In this document: positions 53,446 through 53,587 of the stretch, one piece after another | Position numbering within the stretch: position 1 is the first letter of the stretch | Layout of the letters: every line of letters begins with the position of its first letter | Origin: Candidatus Marsarchaeota G2 archaeon ECH_B_1 | Lineage (GTDB): Archaea; Thermoproteota; Thermoprotei_A; Marsarchaeales; Marsarchaeaceae | DNA length: 53,587 nucleotides | Reading direction: 5' to 3' | Assembly: GCA_003019535.1 (NCBI GenBank) | Contig: NEXG01000002.1 | Span: 59,256 to 112,842, forward strand | Position numbers and translations under genes: made by a program | Notes under the pieces: model-generated | What the model saw: only the letters and a program-made list of their open reading frames with translations | The model's database searches: none | What the model was told of the DNA's origin: nothing

Positions 53446-53587
53446 AATTTATGTAGTACTCTCTAAGAAAATTGGGGAAAAATTAGATAAGTTGATGTCG
53501 AGAGGGTAGACGATGATAACTAGGGGGATTAGGCTCTACTTATCCAAACATGTTTACCTTTCCATATTTTTGGGGTCTCGGTAGCAG

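Noticed and set aside
1-53587. tRNA, rRNA or replication-origin genes.
   Set aside because: Reading for T-loop GTTCGA-type boxes, acceptor pairs and orc1/cdc6-linked repeats gave nothing convincing; a covariance-model search would be decisive.

Overview
The window looks like a chromosomal segment of an aerobic, probably thermoacidophilic archaeon of the Thermoproteota (Crenarchaeota-like) branch. The evidence is as follows. Promoters are TATA boxes about 25 bases before leaderless or nearly leaderless ORFs, and GTG and TTG starts are common. There is an aKMT-type protein lysine methyltransferase, a Bat-type (HTH_10) regulator, an archaeal ADP-forming acyl-CoA synthetase fusion, a tungsten/molybdenum AOR-family enzyme, and a cbsA/soxL/soxN-like respiratory operon. 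The terminal oxidase is a fused subunit I+III heme-copper oxidase. The species cannot be fixed from the sequence alone. No rRNA, tRNA or convincing CRISPR array was found.

Layout. 1-7.8 kb: start of an iron alcohol dehydrogenase, an SCP2 protein, a membrane-anchored phosphoesterase, and a leftward three-gene operon that looks glycerol-related (GlpA-like oxidoreductase, frameshifted FGGY kinase, AGPS/GlcD-like FAD enzyme). 8-17.5 kb: stand-alone molybdenum hydroxylase large subunit, MaoC plus CitE pair, class V aminotransferase plus MFS transporter, amidohydrolase, aKMT-like methyltransferase. 17.5-26 kb: accessory zone with a decayed TnpB element inserted in a J-domain gene, an AT-rich island (GNAT, secreted protein), miniature repeats, two relics of one IS family and an AAA/DUF4143 ATPase. 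26-43 kb: energy core. It holds a carotenoid-desaturase-like enzyme, the leftward respiratory operon (CbsA-like, Rieske, cytochrome b, enoyl-CoA hydratase, ten-helix membrane protein), the Bat-type regulator, a YeeE/TsuA sulfur transporter, fused CoxA/C, CoxB and a radical SAM enzyme. 43-51 kb: CBS protein, AOR, an interrupted P3A ATPase, and acyl-CoA synthetase. 51-53.6 kb: a gene graveyard (coiled-coil protein, VapBC and IS relics).

How the genes may work together: short-chain acids, aldehydes and glycerol are oxidised by the flavo- and molybdo-enzymes. CoA intermediates are processed by the hydratases and lyase, and acyl-CoA is cashed for ATP by the ADP-forming synthetase. Reducing power enters a quinol pool that the SoxN/SoxL/Cbs-like complex and the CuA/A1-type oxidase drain to oxygen.

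The most notable observation is a 14-bp inverted repeat, (C/A)CTAAC-N2-GTTAGG. It occurs just upstream of the TATA boxes of the regulator gene and the oxidase, and in the divergent promoter region of the cytochrome b operon. This suggests an undescribed respiratory regulon controlled by, and autoregulating, the cysteine-rich Bat-type protein.
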